In this document: in pieces, positions 22,178 to 34,148 of the stretch | How the letters are laid out: each line of letters begins with the position of its first letter | Numbering within the stretch: the first letter of the stretch is position 1 | Source of the DNA: Xanthostigma xanthostigma | Lineage: Eukaryota; Arthropoda; Insecta; Raphidioptera; Raphidiidae | Length of the DNA stretch: 64,000 nt | Direction of reading: 5' to 3' | NCBI GenBank assembly: GCA_963575645.1 | Contig: OY754468.1 | Location: 4,340,001-4,404,000, forward strand | Position numbers and translations under genes: made by a program | Notes under the pieces: generated by a model | What the model was told of the DNA's origin: nothing | Databases searched by the model: none | What the model saw: only the letters and a program-made list of their open reading frames with translations

Positions 22178-22438
22178 TGAATTTAAAAATTATTAAAAAA
22201 ATATTCAGATTAAATTCGATCTGAAACAGATCTGCATTCGCCTAAATTTGACCAGATTTAGGCCTAGTTTATATAAGGACTGTTTATATGATAACGCGCG
22301 TTCAACGCGCCACCAACGCGCGTTATCATATAAACAGTCCTTATATAAACTAGGCCTAAATCTGGTCAAATTTAGGCGAATGCAGATCTGTTTCAGATCG
22401 AATTTAATCTGAATATTTTTTTAATAATTTTTAAATTC
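22178..22438. repeat. palindrome P1 with nested core hairpin
   Basis: About 130-bp arms (GAATTTAAAAATTATT outward) surround a 65-bp core hairpin at about 22276-22340 built from GGACTGTTTATATGATAACG and its complement. Confidence 0.85.
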
Positions 22439-22444
22439 AAAAAA

Positions 22445-22722
22445 AAAACTCCAGTCGTGCGTCGCAGCTGACACAAACTGACAGTTTCTATACAATTTCT
22501 ATACAATTCTATACAATTGTATAGGACTGTTTATATGATAACGCGCGTTCAACGCGCCACCAACGCGCGTTATCATATAAACAGTCCTATACAATTGTAT
22601 AGAAACTGTAAACGCGCGTTGGGCCAACGCGCGTTGAACGCCTCTCATATAAACTAGGCCTAAATTAGATCTATCCAAAAAAAGGTCAGTTTGTGTCAGC
22701 TGCGACGCACGACTGGAGTTTT
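22445..22722. repeat. palindrome P2 sharing the same core hairpin
   Basis: Outer arms AAAACTCCAGTCGTGCGTCG and complement. The same 65-bp core as P1 sits at about 22524-22588 inside a different stem. The right side also carries the CCTAGTTTATATGAGAGGCG MITE sequence, so the stem is asymmetric. Confidence 0.8.
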
Positions 22723-23112
22723 CAGTTATGAAAAGTACTTATACCATTATTATATAAAAACAGCGTTATAGCATATAGTCGATTTTCTCCAAAACAACAG
22801 GGCTCTTCATATTTGCATATCAAACAGCCTCCCAAAACTTGATTTCAATCCGCTCATTGGTGGTATTGGAATGGTAAAAAATGTCACAAATGACGTTCGC
22901 ATCTGTCAAACTATTATGTTCTAATAATTAGTTATTCAAATCGTTAACTCAGAAGGTGTTGCATTTCACCAAATACTATTGTCAAAAAATTGAATTACTA
23001 TATTACAATGTCGCATACAATATGTAAATGTTGACTAATAATTCTATTTCTATTTTCTATGTCTAGTCTTAAAATGAAACGGCTTCATTAAAGCCGTTTC
23101 ATTTTAAGTCAT

Positions 23113-23289
23113 AAAAAAATTGGTTGTCTGTAAAGTCGGTTTACGGACGATAGTTTACGTGATAACGTATTCCGCTCGAATATCATATTTAATAATACAT
23201 TACTGCGCGCAGGGTCAGGCGGAACGTTACACTTTTTCGTGCGTGCAGCTGGTGTTTCATCAATTCATAAGACGTTATCACGTCAAAAA
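23113..23289 (+). mobile_element. short M1 element
   Basis: Bounded by AATTGGTTGTCTGTAAAGTC and GACGTTATCACGTCAAAA, with the internal GGTCAGGCGGAACGTTACAC block. The two ends share ACGTGATAACGT in opposite orientation. No coding capacity. Confidence 0.65.
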
Positions 23290-23539
23290 CTTAGTCCGCC
23301 ATCTGTAGAAGTCCGCCATATTGGATTTAAACTAAAGTCACTTTATTTTTCGAGTTATTCTCAGCAAGCCCTTTCATTTGATACCCATATTGTAGGAAAG
23401 CATAATAAAATTAGTCCGCCATCTTTAGAAGCCCGCCATATTGGATTTAGAGTGACGTCACACAGCTAACCATGCATTGTCATTCAAACTAAACGTGTAT
23501 ACAAATTTTCATCTCAATCGGTTGATGATATCTGCCGCT

Positions 23540-23746
23540 CGAATATCATATTTAAGTCAGGCGGAACGTGACATATTTCGGAACGGGACACATTCGGAAC
23601 GGGACAGATTCGGAACAGGACAGATTTCGGAACGTGACACTTTTTCGTATATGCAGCCGGTGTTTCATCAATTTATAAGATTGGTGTTTCATCAATTTAT
23701 AAGATTGGTGTTTCACCAATTTATAAGACGTTATCACGTCAAAAAC
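23540..23746 (+). mobile_element. partial M1 element with short internal repeats
   Basis: Contains GGCGGAACGTGAC, several CGGAACGGGACA-type units and three TGTTTCATCAATTTATAAGA-type units, then the M1 terminus GACGTTATCACGTC. Confidence 0.6.
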
Positions 23747-23804
23747 ATTATAATCATTAATATAAAAAACATTAACATTGGAGTTAAAAACTGTAATTAA
23801 AAAA

Positions 23805-24195
23805 ATCATTTAGACTATAGAGTTCTGAGTCTATCAGAATCTGCTTAAGCTTTTTTTTAAAACAAATGTACGGCATAGTTTAATAGACCTCCGGCAGATG
23901 ATTAAATAATTTGATACAATTGTAGTATGTGTCCTTCTCAAATATGGCTAGCGAGTGCGCTGGTACACGTAGATCTTCACCTCTAGTGGGATATTTCTGT
24001 CGTAGCTTAGCCTCTTTAAATGTTTTCGGGTGTTGTCTCATGTAGCATAGACACTCAAAAATATATAAACAAGGCACGGTCATCAGTCCATGTTGTCTAA
24101 ATACAGTTCTGCAGGAGTTGTTCACTGGCAAATCTGCTAAGATGCGTACTGCACGTTCTTGCAGTTTAAAAATAATCTGTGTATTTGAAGCACCC
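23805..24195 (-). pseudogene. LINE RT C-terminal fragment
   Basis: Minus strand shows a LQERAVRIL motif, SCRTVF, then MTVPCLYIFECLCYMRQ and a terminal NCIKLFNHLP, the usual end of CR1/Jockey-type RT proteins. Possibly the same copy as the RT fragment at 25747-25992, split by MITEs and a mariner. Confidence 0.7.
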
Positions 24196-24435
24196 CAAAA
24201 AAATTGGTTTACGGTCGATAGTTTTACGTGATACTGATTACGTATTCCGCTCGAATATTTTTTTTTTTATTTTAAAAACAAAATAATAGCGAATCAGCAA
24301 CTAAGGCCATTATCGCAAAAACAAATACATAATATGGTAAGTAATAAGTAATGGGTGTTTTTTTTAGAGGTATACAACTTTAAAATGAAATAAAACACGT
24401 AAAAATAAGGTTGCTGGCCACGTTGTTGGCTTTGT

Positions 24436-24666
24436 TTAAAATATAATTTTATGCCATTTATGTTTAAATATGATTTCGGGCATATGGGCGCCACGGCTGG
24501 CTTGAATGAAGCGCAATCGGGAAGTCCAATTTTCGATCACTTTATCGAGCATCTGGGGCCGTATATCGCCAATAGCGCGGCAAATGTTGACTTCCAAGTG
24601 ATCCAACGTCTGTGGTTTATCGGCGTAGACTAGTGACTTCACGTATCCCCAAAGAAAGTAATCCAT
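24436..24666 (-). pseudogene. mariner transposase C-terminal part
   Basis: Begins in the DYFLWGYVK motif that follows the second catalytic Asp in this family and runs to the usual IIFKH end. First and second catalytic Asp regions are missing. Confidence 0.85.
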
Positions 24667-24676
24667 AGGTGTGAGA

Positions 24677-25171
24677 TCAAAATTTTGCGTTGAAAAAGAG
24701 GATCAAGCTGAATATTGTTTTCGGCCCATTCACCGAACGACGGCGCGCATAATGGTCACGCGGCTTTAACTCTTGCACAAGCTGGATCTTGTAAGCTTGT
24801 AAGCCAAGATCTTTTCGCAAAATCTTCCACAACGTGGATGGGCACAGTCCCAATTGCTGTACACGACGGCGTATCGACTCATTCGGGTCCTCCTCAACAC
24901 TACGCACCACAGCAGCAATGGCATGTTCTGTGCGCACTGTATGGCGTCTTTGTGGATGCGTATTATCAACTAGAGTATGCGTAGTTCGAAAACGATCCAT
25001 GGTTTTCCGAATAACTTGCTCGGATGGACGATTATGTCGACCGTAAAATGGACGTAGCGCACGGTTAGTTTGGCAAACTGAACCATAATTTTCAAAATAA
25101 ATTTGCACAATTTGCAAGCGTTGTACTGATGTAAGTCTATTCATGGTGAAATGGCAAAACATACTGACCAC
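24677..25171 (-). pseudogene. mariner transposase N-terminal part
   Basis: About 160 codons covering the paired-like helix-turn-helix DNA-binding region and the start of the DDE domain. The frame is lost around RRSVNGPKT just before the first catalytic Asp. Confidence 0.85.
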
Positions 25172-25418
25172 AAATCATCTGTCAACTGTCAAATTAACTG
25201 TCACTTGAAACGGTGTTGCCAATTTCAAAACCAAACCTCCAAAAAAAACACCCTTTATAAATATTAAATAAGTAACATATTCAGATTTCAGGTAAGTACA
25301 ATTTATATGTAGGTATGTATATTAATTTATTATTATCTATTTTCAATTTTCTATTAAATTTCTTTATATTTGTTTATTTCTTTTAGGTATTTAAATAAAG
25401 CTGTAGGTATTGTTCTGT

Positions 25419-25768
25419 GCTCGAATATCATATTTAATAATACATTACTGCGCTCTCGCTTACACGCACAGGGTCAGGCGGAACGTTACGGAACGTTACA
25501 CTTTTTCGTGCGTGCAGCTGGTGTTTCATCAATTGATAAGACGTGATCACGTCAAAAGTGTACCGTTCCGCCTGTAACACGTATTATTAAATATGATATT
25601 CGAGCGACGTGATAACGTCTTATAAATTGATGAAATACCAGCTGCACGCACGAAAAAGTGTAACGTTCCGCCTGTAACATGTATTATTAAATATGATATT
25701 CGAACGGAATACGTTATCACGTAAAACTATCGTCCGTAAACCGACTTTACAGACAACCAATTTTTTTT
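25419..25768 (-). mobile_element. M1 elements, two overlapping copies
   Basis: GACGTGATAACGTCTTATAA and GTAACGTTCCGCCTGTAACA blocks occur twice, ending in the M1 terminus ACTTTACAGACAACCAATTT. Probably one copy inserted in another. Confidence 0.6.
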
Positions 25769-25992
25769 AAACACCAGGTACTTATTGTTCGAAATGTTTC
25801 TTTTGTCTTAATCGTTAATTCGTGTATGTCTTTTGCTTTGATTAGGAGATTGGTGTCATCTGCATAACAAACAGCTCTTGCTTCTGTTAGATGTTCCAGT
25901 AAATCGTTGGTATAGAGAATAAAGAGCAGTGGACCTAACACGCTGCCTTGAGGTACTCCAATATTGACAGTACGCAATCTTTTGATTTCCAT
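25747..25992 (-). pseudogene. LINE RT core fragment
   Basis: Contains GVPQGSVLGPLLFILYTNDL and CYADDTNLL, the RT finger and catalytic YADD motifs. Truncated on both sides. Confidence 0.85.
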
Positions 25993-26527
25993 GTCACATT
26001 GTGGGGCAGACTAAGACGACCGATCTGCGTGCGCGATGTATTAGACACATTTGAATTTATACAGCTACTTTTCTATATAAATCTGTATAAAAAAACTGTT
26101 TTGGCAAATTCGGTTGTAGGAAATCTATGTAAAATTTTCTCCTCTTTTGTTTAAGACTGGTTTCAAACCGATCTAATTTAAATTGAGCTAGTTATAAGCA
26201 AACGTAGTAAACTATTCGCTTATATGTGTGCGATGCTAGCGCCAACCAACTGAAGTAATTATTATGGACCTGTCATTTTTGACATTTACGTGAAAAGCAA
26301 AAGTGCACAAAAAATATTAAAATTACATATTAAAAGTATTCAGAGATAATATTCATATAATTTAGAACACAATGTATGTGTAAATAACGCTCTAATGTAA
26401 CAAAAGTAAGTAATAGATTTGAGATATTTAGTTTGTTTAGAAAACTATTTTGAGATAATAAATAACTAAAGTGTTCGTATGTTCATTGTACGTGCATAAT
26501 ATTATTATTAAAAACATGATTTTCACT

Positions 26528-27275
26528 TGAACTGGTGAAGCGTAACGGGTTGCGGTCTAGTATCTGGCTGCACGATTTGAGAGGTGGAAAGGGGTGTAGA
26601 GGATAGAAAAGAGTTGTCGAAGCATCCCCTTAAATTGTGGAGGTGCGGAAATCTCTATTCACCCCGGAATTACAATTCGCATACCTACCCGTTTATCGTT
26701 CCCCCCGGAATTTTTTTTTTTTGAAAACTCCACATTGCCCCTGCCCGTTTCACTGCGAGACAATTCGCATACCCCTTTATCGTTCACCCCGGAATTACAA
26801 TTCGCATACCCGTTTATCGTTCACCCCGAAATTGTTTTTTTTAAAAACTCCACATTTACCCCTTCCCGTTTCAATGCAAGACAATTCGCATACCCCTTTA
26901 TCGTTCACCCCGAAATTACAATTCGCATACCCGTTTATCGTTCACCCCGGATTTTTTTTTTAAAAAACTCCACATTTGCCCTTCCCGTTCACTGCGAGAC
27001 AATTCGCATACCCCTTTATACAATATCTAAGGTTGTTTTGGAACACACTCATATTCACTGTGCACATAACCACAATATGTGACATTAGGCCTACCTGTTA
27101 CATCGTTACGTTGAAAAGTTTATTTATTTATTTTGTAAAATATAGACATTTCCGCACCGCCACAATATAAGAGGATGCTTCTACAACCCTTTTCTATCCT
27201 CTACACCCCTTTCCACCCGTCAAATCGTGCAGCCAGATACTAGACCAGAACCGCGTAACGCCTCACCAATTATCA
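26528..27275. mobile_element. MITE with about 125-bp terminal inverted repeats and internal tandem units
   Basis: Ends GGTGAAGCGTAACG... and the matching ...CGTTACGCGG / CGCCTCACC. Both arms include TAGTATCTGGCTGCACGATT and GGGGTGTAGAGGATAG. Between them are several TTCGCATACCCGTTTATCGT-type units separated by poly-T. No transposase. Confidence 0.75.
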
Positions 27276-27600
27276 TTACTAATCATAAAATTTCCGTATC
27301 ATAAAATTTCCTTACAACTCAAAATCGTTTCTTAAGGAGTAAACTCCAAAAAAATTTCGGGTATAATCAATGTTAAAAGTTTGTATTATTGAGTACCAGC
27401 ACAATTTTTAGTTGGTACATGGTATAAGACTTTGAAAAATGGTACGTATACCAAGAAATTGGTACGTCTAACCACATACGTTACTTTTCAGATCACAGTG
27501 ATCATTTTAGACGGCTGATCACAGTGATTTTTACACGCTTTATATTAGTTTCACTTGTAAGTTTGTTTGTATGTATGTATGCATGCATGCATGTATATAA
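27276..27600. other. no gene recognised
   Basis: Short TTGGTACRT repeats near 27410-27470 and a GTATGTATGCATGCATGC run near 27570; nothing coding. Confidence 0.5.
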
Positions 27601-27601
27601 G

Positions 27602-29025
27602 TATGATAGATAGATAGATAGATATTCATTTATTTGCATTTCCAAAAAGGGTGCAATACGTCAATACAATATTATACAATAAAATGGAATAAAATGATTA
27701 TTAAAAAGTAAAATTCGAATCGTACGGACAACTGTTTATTAATAATGTTCTAACTTTTCTTTTAAAAACGTCTAGATTCTGTATATCTTTGATCTCAGGA
27801 GGTAGCGTGTTATAATAATCTGCACCTTTACAAAGTGGGCTGTTGCTATATCTTGTAGTTCTGTATCGACCGATGTAAATATTATTATTATTACGGATAT
27901 TATGATTGTGTATGTCTGATATCAGATTTAGACTATTTAGATTTTGTTTAATATATACAATGAGATCAAAGATATACAGCGCGTAAAATGTTAAAATTTT
28001 TTTATCAATAAACAGTTGTCTGCACGATTGTCGTTTGTTCAAATTAAAAATTAGTCGAAGAATTCTCTTCTGACATCTAAAAATTCGGACAGATTCCGAT
28101 GCATGCCCCCAAATAACAACACAATATTTCATGGCGCTGTAGGCAAACGAGTAGTACACAGACATCAAATCATTACTATCAAATATATGACTTAATGATT
28201 TAATGTAGTAGCACACTGTGTTGAGTCTTTTGCAAACACCTTCAATTTGAATAGTCCATTTTAATCCCGAGTCAATGGAAATACCTAAGAATTTCGAACT
28301 GAGCAGCTTTGATATGTCATTATTCTGATGAGAGATGGTCAAGTTGGAAATATCGCAATTTTGTCTATCAAAAACAATATAATTAGTTTTACTTAAATTG
28401 ACTATTAGATGATTTTTTTCACACCAAGCGATAAATTCTTCTAGGACGACTTGAATGCTGTCTGTAAGTTCCTTGGTATCTTTGGCTGATATTATCACCG
28501 ATGTGTCGTCGGCATACATGATGACTTGACCAATAGAAATATGTTGTGGAAGATCATTTATATATAGTAAAAATAGTATGGGCCCTAAGTTGCTTCCTTG
28601 AGGTACTCCGATCGGAGTGTCATATGTGCCAGACTTGTAGCCGTTGATATTGATCATCATACAACGATTATTTAAATATGACTGGAACCATTCAAGCGCT
28701 TTTCCTCGAATTCCTAAATTCGACAATTTTTGATACAGAAAGGAGTGATTTACAGTATCGAATGCGGACGTTAAGTCAAACAGCAAAACAGCGACATATT
28801 TATTATGGTCTAATTGTTGCAAGATATGCTGAATGAAATGGCAGCATGCCGTACACGTTGAAAGATTTGGTCTAAAACCATGCTGGCACTCAGTTAATAT
28901 ATTATTCACCTTGACGAAATTCATTAGTCTAGTGTAAGTTGCACTTTCGAATATTTTTGCAAAAATGCTTATTAGTGCGATCGGTCTGTAGTTTGTAAAC
29001 GCGTTTGGACTACAGCAAGTGGTTT
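27602..29025 (-). mobile_element. LINE with intact RT core, 5' truncated
   Basis: Minus-strand non-LTR element ending in a GATA-type tail (27604-27624). One long frame (27701 to at least 28924, open further to about 29020) runs from NYRPIALISIFAKIFE through FRPNLST, LLFDLTSAFDTVNH, IGVPQGSNLGPILFLLYIND, MYADDTSV and the post-RT region. All RT motifs including YADD look intact. No endonuclease domain is present because of 5' truncation. CR1/Jockey-group by motif style; exact clade uncertain. Confidence 0.9.
27701..28924 (-). CDS. reverse transcriptase (partial ORF2, N-terminus missing)
   Basis: 407 codons from the internal Met. RT palm motif A is FDLTSAFD, the B region GVPQGS, motif C YADD; then the thumb and a C-terminal DVFKRKVRTLLI-type end. 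The reading frame continues upstream of this Met in RT sequence, so the Met is not the true start. Lack of stops suggests a young insertion, but without the endonuclease it is dead on its own. Confidence 0.88.
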   Translation of the reverse strand: MNFVKVNNILTECQHGFRPNLSTCTACCHFIQHILQQLDHNKYVAVLLFDLTSAFDTVNHSFLYQKLSNLGIRGKALEWFQSYLNNRCMMININGYKSGTYDTPIGVPQGSNLGPILFLLYINDLPQHISIGQVIMYADDTSVIISAKDTKELTDSIQVVLEEFIAWCEKNHLIVNLSKTNYIVFDRQNCDISNLTISHQNNDISKLLSSKFLGISIDSGLKWTIQIEGVCKRLNTVCYYIKSLSHIFDSNDLMSVYYSFAYSAMKYCVVIWGHASESVRIFRCQKRILRLIFNLNKRQSCRQLFIDKKILTFYALYIFDLIVYIKQNLNSLNLISDIHNHNIRNNNNIYIGRYRTTRYSNSPLCKGADYYNTLPPEIKDIQNLDVFKRKVRTLLINSCPYDSNFTF

Positions 29026-29039
29026 ATATAGTGGTATAA

Positions 29040-29160
29040 TATGCCAGCTATGTAAGTACACTGGCTAGCAGTGCGGTGTAAGGCACGGGTCTTCGCTGAC
29101 ATCAACTCTCGGCATCACGGGTCGTGGGTTCTAATCCCGACCACGCCGAAAAATAAAATT
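29040..29160 (+). repeat. tRNA-derived SINE head
   Basis: A-box-like TAGCAGTGCGGTGTAAGGCA near 29067 and B box GGGTTCTAATCCCGACC near 29119. It sits directly at the truncated 5' end of the LINE. Confidence 0.5.
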
Positions 29161-29214
29161 GTTTTTTTCGGCAAATTTTTGACAATAAATCGAACTAAAA
29201 AAAGGAAAATAAAT

Positions 29215-29478
29215 GTAGTTTAAAAAAACTAAAAAACACGCTTTATATCAAACTAAAAAGTGAAAAATAAATGTAGTTTAAAAAAAACTAAAAAACACGC
29301 TTTATATCGAACTAAAAAGTGAATTTTTTTTTTAATAAGCTTAAAAAGCATGGGGCGCTCGATGTACGAAAATGTGGAACAAAGCGCCCCACGCTTTTTA
29401 AGCTTATTTTAAAAAAAATATTTTTTACTTTTTAGTTCGATATAAAGCGTGTTTTTAGTTTTTTTTTAAACTATATTT
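29215..29478. repeat. foldback element F1, hairpin only
   Basis: Arms ACTAAAAAACACGCTTTATA and complement around GCGCTCGATGTACGAAAATG in the loop. Same family as 50172 and 55278 but without the 157-bp repeats. The left arm is partly duplicated. Confidence 0.75.
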
Positions 29479-29975
29479 ATTTTTTCATTGTGAAGTTATT
29501 TATTCCCCAACTCTACGCGCCAGGTCGTAAGCCTAGAGCCCTGTCAGTTCTACCTCTGTGGAGGAAGAAGTTTTGTATGATTATTCTTTCTTCACAAAAA
29601 TATTCTCAAAATTCTCGACGTTACTTCAGCGATTCTTCGGTTCTTCTTTTATTTTCATGTCCCCACATCCTTGACACTGACGGAGCACTATGAGCCATGG
29701 ACTATAATGGAGCTGAGACGTCACGCTGCTATAAGGGGCGGTATCCACAGAGATCTCGTACTGCTACCTGACTGACTGTTTGACTGACATCTCTACTGGT
29801 GCGGGGCATTGAGCGGCGGCAGTGTTTTATTTCAAATTCGACTTTTTATACAAACGAACGCTTACCTGCCTCATGTACGTTACGTCATACTTGTATAAGC
29901 AGTATACAGTCCAGTGCCGGATTAAGCTGGCGCGGGGCCTGTAGCAAATATTACCAAGAGGCTTTAAGTTTTAAA
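29479..29975. other. no gene recognised
   Basis: Unique-looking sequence; short open frames without motifs. Confidence 0.4.
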
Positions 29976-29979
29976 ATAT

Positions 29980-30604
29980 TGTAACAAAACTGCTATAGTC
30001 TGTGGCGGAAAGTATTTATTTACGATATTAACTGTTTAACAAACAGTAAAAACACACAAACGAAAGCGTTAACAGAAATAAAACTAATAGTTCTAAATTA
30101 TACAATTAAGTAACAAAGAATAAAGAAATATGTACAAAGAAATATTCAATTCACACTAAAACACAACACAGAGTTTATCAGCGCACTTGTCTATTCACTT
30201 TAAGTTATTTATTTATTTACCACTCACTAGAGTTATATTTATTTTATTAGATTAACAGAATTTATGTTGTAATGCCAGAGCAAGCACAATTTATGTAACC
30301 GACTGTACGTCCACTCACTGTTAACACGCTGTAACTGACTGAACTCAACTGACTGAACTCAACCAAACCTCTGGCCGCTGTTATAGATTTTGGTCTATGT
30401 TCCAGAACGTTCGAATTACGATTTCCTGTCCTCTCTACTCGTTCGGGTCTCTACGGCCTGGTGCCGGCTACCTGCATTCATTGTTGCTTGTCGTTATATG
30501 CGTGGGCGCCTCTAACGGTCGGATGTCCGTTACCTGCGTTCATTGTTTGTCCGTTGACCTTCGAGCGTTTAGTAGACTTTTCTAGAAATTCCATAGACGT
30601 AACA
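29980..30604. repeat. R3 repeat, possible solo LTR
   Basis: Starts TGTAACAAAACTGCTATAGT and resembles 33129 and 57630 in order of motifs (GTAACAGAAA, TTCTAA...AATAAAG, then a CGTTC-rich right part). It ends near ACGTAACA. An LTR is suggested by TGTAACA...TGTTACA ends in the 33-kb copy only. Confidence 0.35.
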
Positions 30605-30801
30605 TTGTGGGGTAAAAATGCGCAACAATATAAACACAACTTTTCTCGGTTTAATGAAAGCAACTTTAGAGATAGCACCAGGGGTTTTAAACCTTTTTGA
30701 AGTCAACGGTCGAGAATATTTTGATTTTGGTTCGGCGGACCGCGACACAAGGGAAACATACCTAGCTTCCTATTAATATTCCATTATTAAATTATCAGTG
30801 A

Positions 30802-31130
30802 CTAGCGGTCCCGCCCGGTTTCACTCGGGTGCAAAAGAACGATTAGGGGGGAGGGACATGAGTACGCACGTTCATATTAGTTTACTTTGATGAATGTTGT
30901 GTCCAAATTTCATGATGATCACAGTTACCGTTCAAAAATTTTTGTCGTACTGACAAATTTTGAGTTATATTTTTCATTGATGCTCCGCTCCTATTGGTCG
31001 TAGCGTGATATTATATTCCTCGATAAATGGACTATCCAACAAAAAAAAAATTCAATTCGAACCAATAGTTCCTGAGATTGGCGCGTTCAACCAAACAAAC
31101 AAGCTCTTCAGCTTTATACATTAGTAAAGA
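30802..31130 (-). mobile_element. Helitron deletion derivative
   Basis: Minus-strand element ending CTAG beside T and starting TCTTTACTAATGTATAAAGC. It lacks the tRNA-like middle of the longer copies. Confidence 0.7.
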
Positions 31131-31294
31131 TTAAATAAAAAACAACTTACTGGCGTGCTTACGTAGATATAGTGCATGTAGGTATCGAACAAATCGATTT
31201 ATAGCAATACTAGCTTTTACTTGACGACTATAGCTTTTACTCACAACTTCGTCCGCGTGGAATCAGTGTATACAATTGATATAATTGATTAAAA

Positions 31295-31847
<553 letters not shown>

Positions 31848-31955
31848 GTGGATTAAAACATTTGTTAACTCAAGTAAGACTCTAATTTAAGACAGCCCTA
31901 TAAATAATTGTGAAAAATAACTAATAATTTAGAGTGATGATGATCCTGTCTAAAT

Positions 31956-32133
31956 GTTGGAAGATTAAAGGATGAATCCTGGTGGCATAGGATCAATGAA
32001 TTAAGCAAATACATACTGAAGTTTTTTTATTGCATTTTTTTGAATGACAATGAAATGCAATAAAAAAAGCCTTTAGTATTTGCTTAGTTCATTGATCCTA
32101 TGCCACCAGGATTCACCCTTTAATCTTCCAACC
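31956..32133. repeat. foldback element with about 80-bp arms
   Basis: TCCTGGTGGCATAGGATCAA on the left is mirrored on the right by its reverse complement; the loop is about 15 bases rich in ATG/CAT. Confidence 0.8.
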
Positions 32134-33128
32134 TATAAATAATGTTTTTTTAAGCCTTCTCAATTTGGCCCGCGACAGGAATCGGTCATATGTTTGAAGT
32201 CATGCCTGAAAACGACAAAATTTACGTCAAATTCGATCCTGGATGGAAAGTTTGAAGACGAAATCTCGTGTGAGATCCGCCTTGCTATGTTTACAGTAGT
32301 TGCATAGAAGTTGCTCGACCCACCTAGGCGAAGCGAAAAGGTTATACATCTTCTTATTTAATACATTATTTTATATTATATAATATTAGAGTTTGAACCC
32401 TCTGAGGATCCGTGCGGTTTTACAGTACACAAAGAGAAGAGTAAAGTTTGTATATATTATGTTTGTGTTGTGCGAAACGGAGAAACACGAACTGAAAACT
32501 TGAACGGGCCCCGCTGCGGTCAGAAAACATTCGCTTCTTCGTGCGTACTGCGGTTCAGACTTAGCATTAAGGTACAACGTATTCATATACCTAAACCTAA
32601 CACTACCTATAAAATATTGTAACAAAACTGTTCTTTGAGTGGTGCTGAATATTCATTTACAATACTCAAGACGTAACATATTCATATACTTTTATTCTAT
32701 ACTGAGCATAAGAATAAAATCGCAATCGAGTCATTAGGGTGCAAACATATACTTCTGTCTTTTTTAAGCCGTAAGCACTGGCGTATCCAGGAGGGCAAAC
32801 CAAGCACGGGGGATCTGGCTTAAGAAATTTCTAATTTGCCCCCTCCTGAGCTAAAAGCTGGGTACGCCCATGTTAACGTCATAGAAAAAGACAAAGTTTT
32901 TGAAACAGAGATACTTTATTCAGATTGAATGCAAGTACATCAGCCAATCCTATCATCGAAGAAATCAGGGAATTACATCGAAGAAAGAGACGCAGATATA
33001 TTTTCGATACGCTTTGTTGCCTTCACTCACCGCACATTGAGTAGATAGACAATGATTCATATAGTAAATTATTAAATATATGGACAAAACAAATAGACAA
33101 ACAAACTAAAAGTTCTTCTCTTGTAAAA
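32134..33128. other. no gene recognised
   Basis: Contains a short R3-like start (TGTAACAAAACTGTTCTTTG near 32617). No convincing coding sequence. Confidence 0.45.
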
Positions 33129-34148
33129 TGTAACAAAACTAATAACGTAACAGAAAACAACTAATTCTAAGTACCTAATAAAATAAAAATAATACAAAGT
33201 CACTACTAAATCTCTATGTACACAAAAACACTATCGCACGCTTATACACAAAATTTATCTTCACACTCTAGTAAATTTATGTCTGAAACCAATGGTCTAA
33301 TAACCACACAGTTATATTTATTTCGTACCGGTAACGACCGTATTTACTTCACCGTGTCCCAATCGTGTCTGTCTAATCTCGCTCGGATGTATTTATACGC
33401 GCGCGGTATCCCTTCTAGCGTTTTCTCGAATGTTCCAAACCCGTCTATACCTGTATTGCAATTGTTAGACGCAAGTCAGGCTCGTCTCAGCTGGGGGGTT
33501 AGGAGCAGTGTTGCCAGAAGCTTTTTGTTTTGCGTACTGGATTAGAGTTAAAAAAGTACTAGAATAGACTAACTAATTATCTGTTCCGTTCGAAGGAAAA
33601 AATTTTGTCGTGTGCACAATTGAAGAGCAAAAAAAAATCGGCAAAAACTTTACTGACACATACTCTCCCCAAACTTTGTATATAGCTTCATTAGGCCTAG
33701 TCAGACACCTATTTCCTCTATGAATTTTCTTGATTTTGGGGCGTTTTCCCTCTAAATTTTTCGAAAGATGTCGTTTTGACGACATGTAAAAATTTATAGA
33801 TACCTACTGTTTGTTTTTTTAATTGGATAGCTTAAAAACTTCAACCAAAACGCTAAAATAATGTTCTCTGACAACCATTTAAAATGTCTAACACCTCGAA
33901 TATGTCGAACATATTCGAGGTGTCAGACATTTTAAATGTTAAATGTTATTTGTTTTCCCTTTTTCATTTGTGTGGTGGGTGTGTGGACATTGGATATTAA
34001 AAAGTACTAGATTTTTGCTTCAACGTACTAGCGTACACAAAATGACAAAAAAGTACTACATCTAGTACAATAGTGCTAGATCTAGTACAATAGTACTAGA
34101 TTTAGTACAACAGTACTAGACTGGCAACACTGGTTAGGAGTGTGTTAC
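33129..34148. repeat. R3 repeat (LTR-like), split by a hAT MITE
   Basis: Begins TGTAACAAAACT and ends GTGTTACA, so the termini are inverted as in LTRs. Without the inserted hAT it would be about 385 bp. No clear target duplication. Confidence 0.4.
33506..34132. mobile_element. hAT MITE with 8-bp target duplication
   Basis: Inverted ends CAGTGTTGCCAG and CTGGCAACACTG with GTTAGGAG duplicated on both sides (33498-33505 and 34133-34140). Interior has a TCGAATATGTCGAACATATT hairpin and several TAGTACTAGATCTAGTAC-type repeats. No transposase. Confidence 0.92.

Larger units (their letters stand above)
24351..25255 (-). mobile_element. Tc1/mariner deletion derivative
   Basis: Inverted ends GGGTGTTTTTTTTAGAGGT (24353 on) and the matching ACCTCCAAAAAAAACACCC (to 25253), next to TA. 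Minus-strand coding has a helix-turn-helix N-terminus (MNRLTSVQRLQIVQIYFENY, RRVQQLGLCPSTLWKILRKD) and a C-terminus (MDYFLWGYVKS, ASRGAHMPEIIFKHKWH). The catalytic section between is deleted and there is a frameshift near 24740, so it cannot make an active transposase. Confidence 0.9.
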
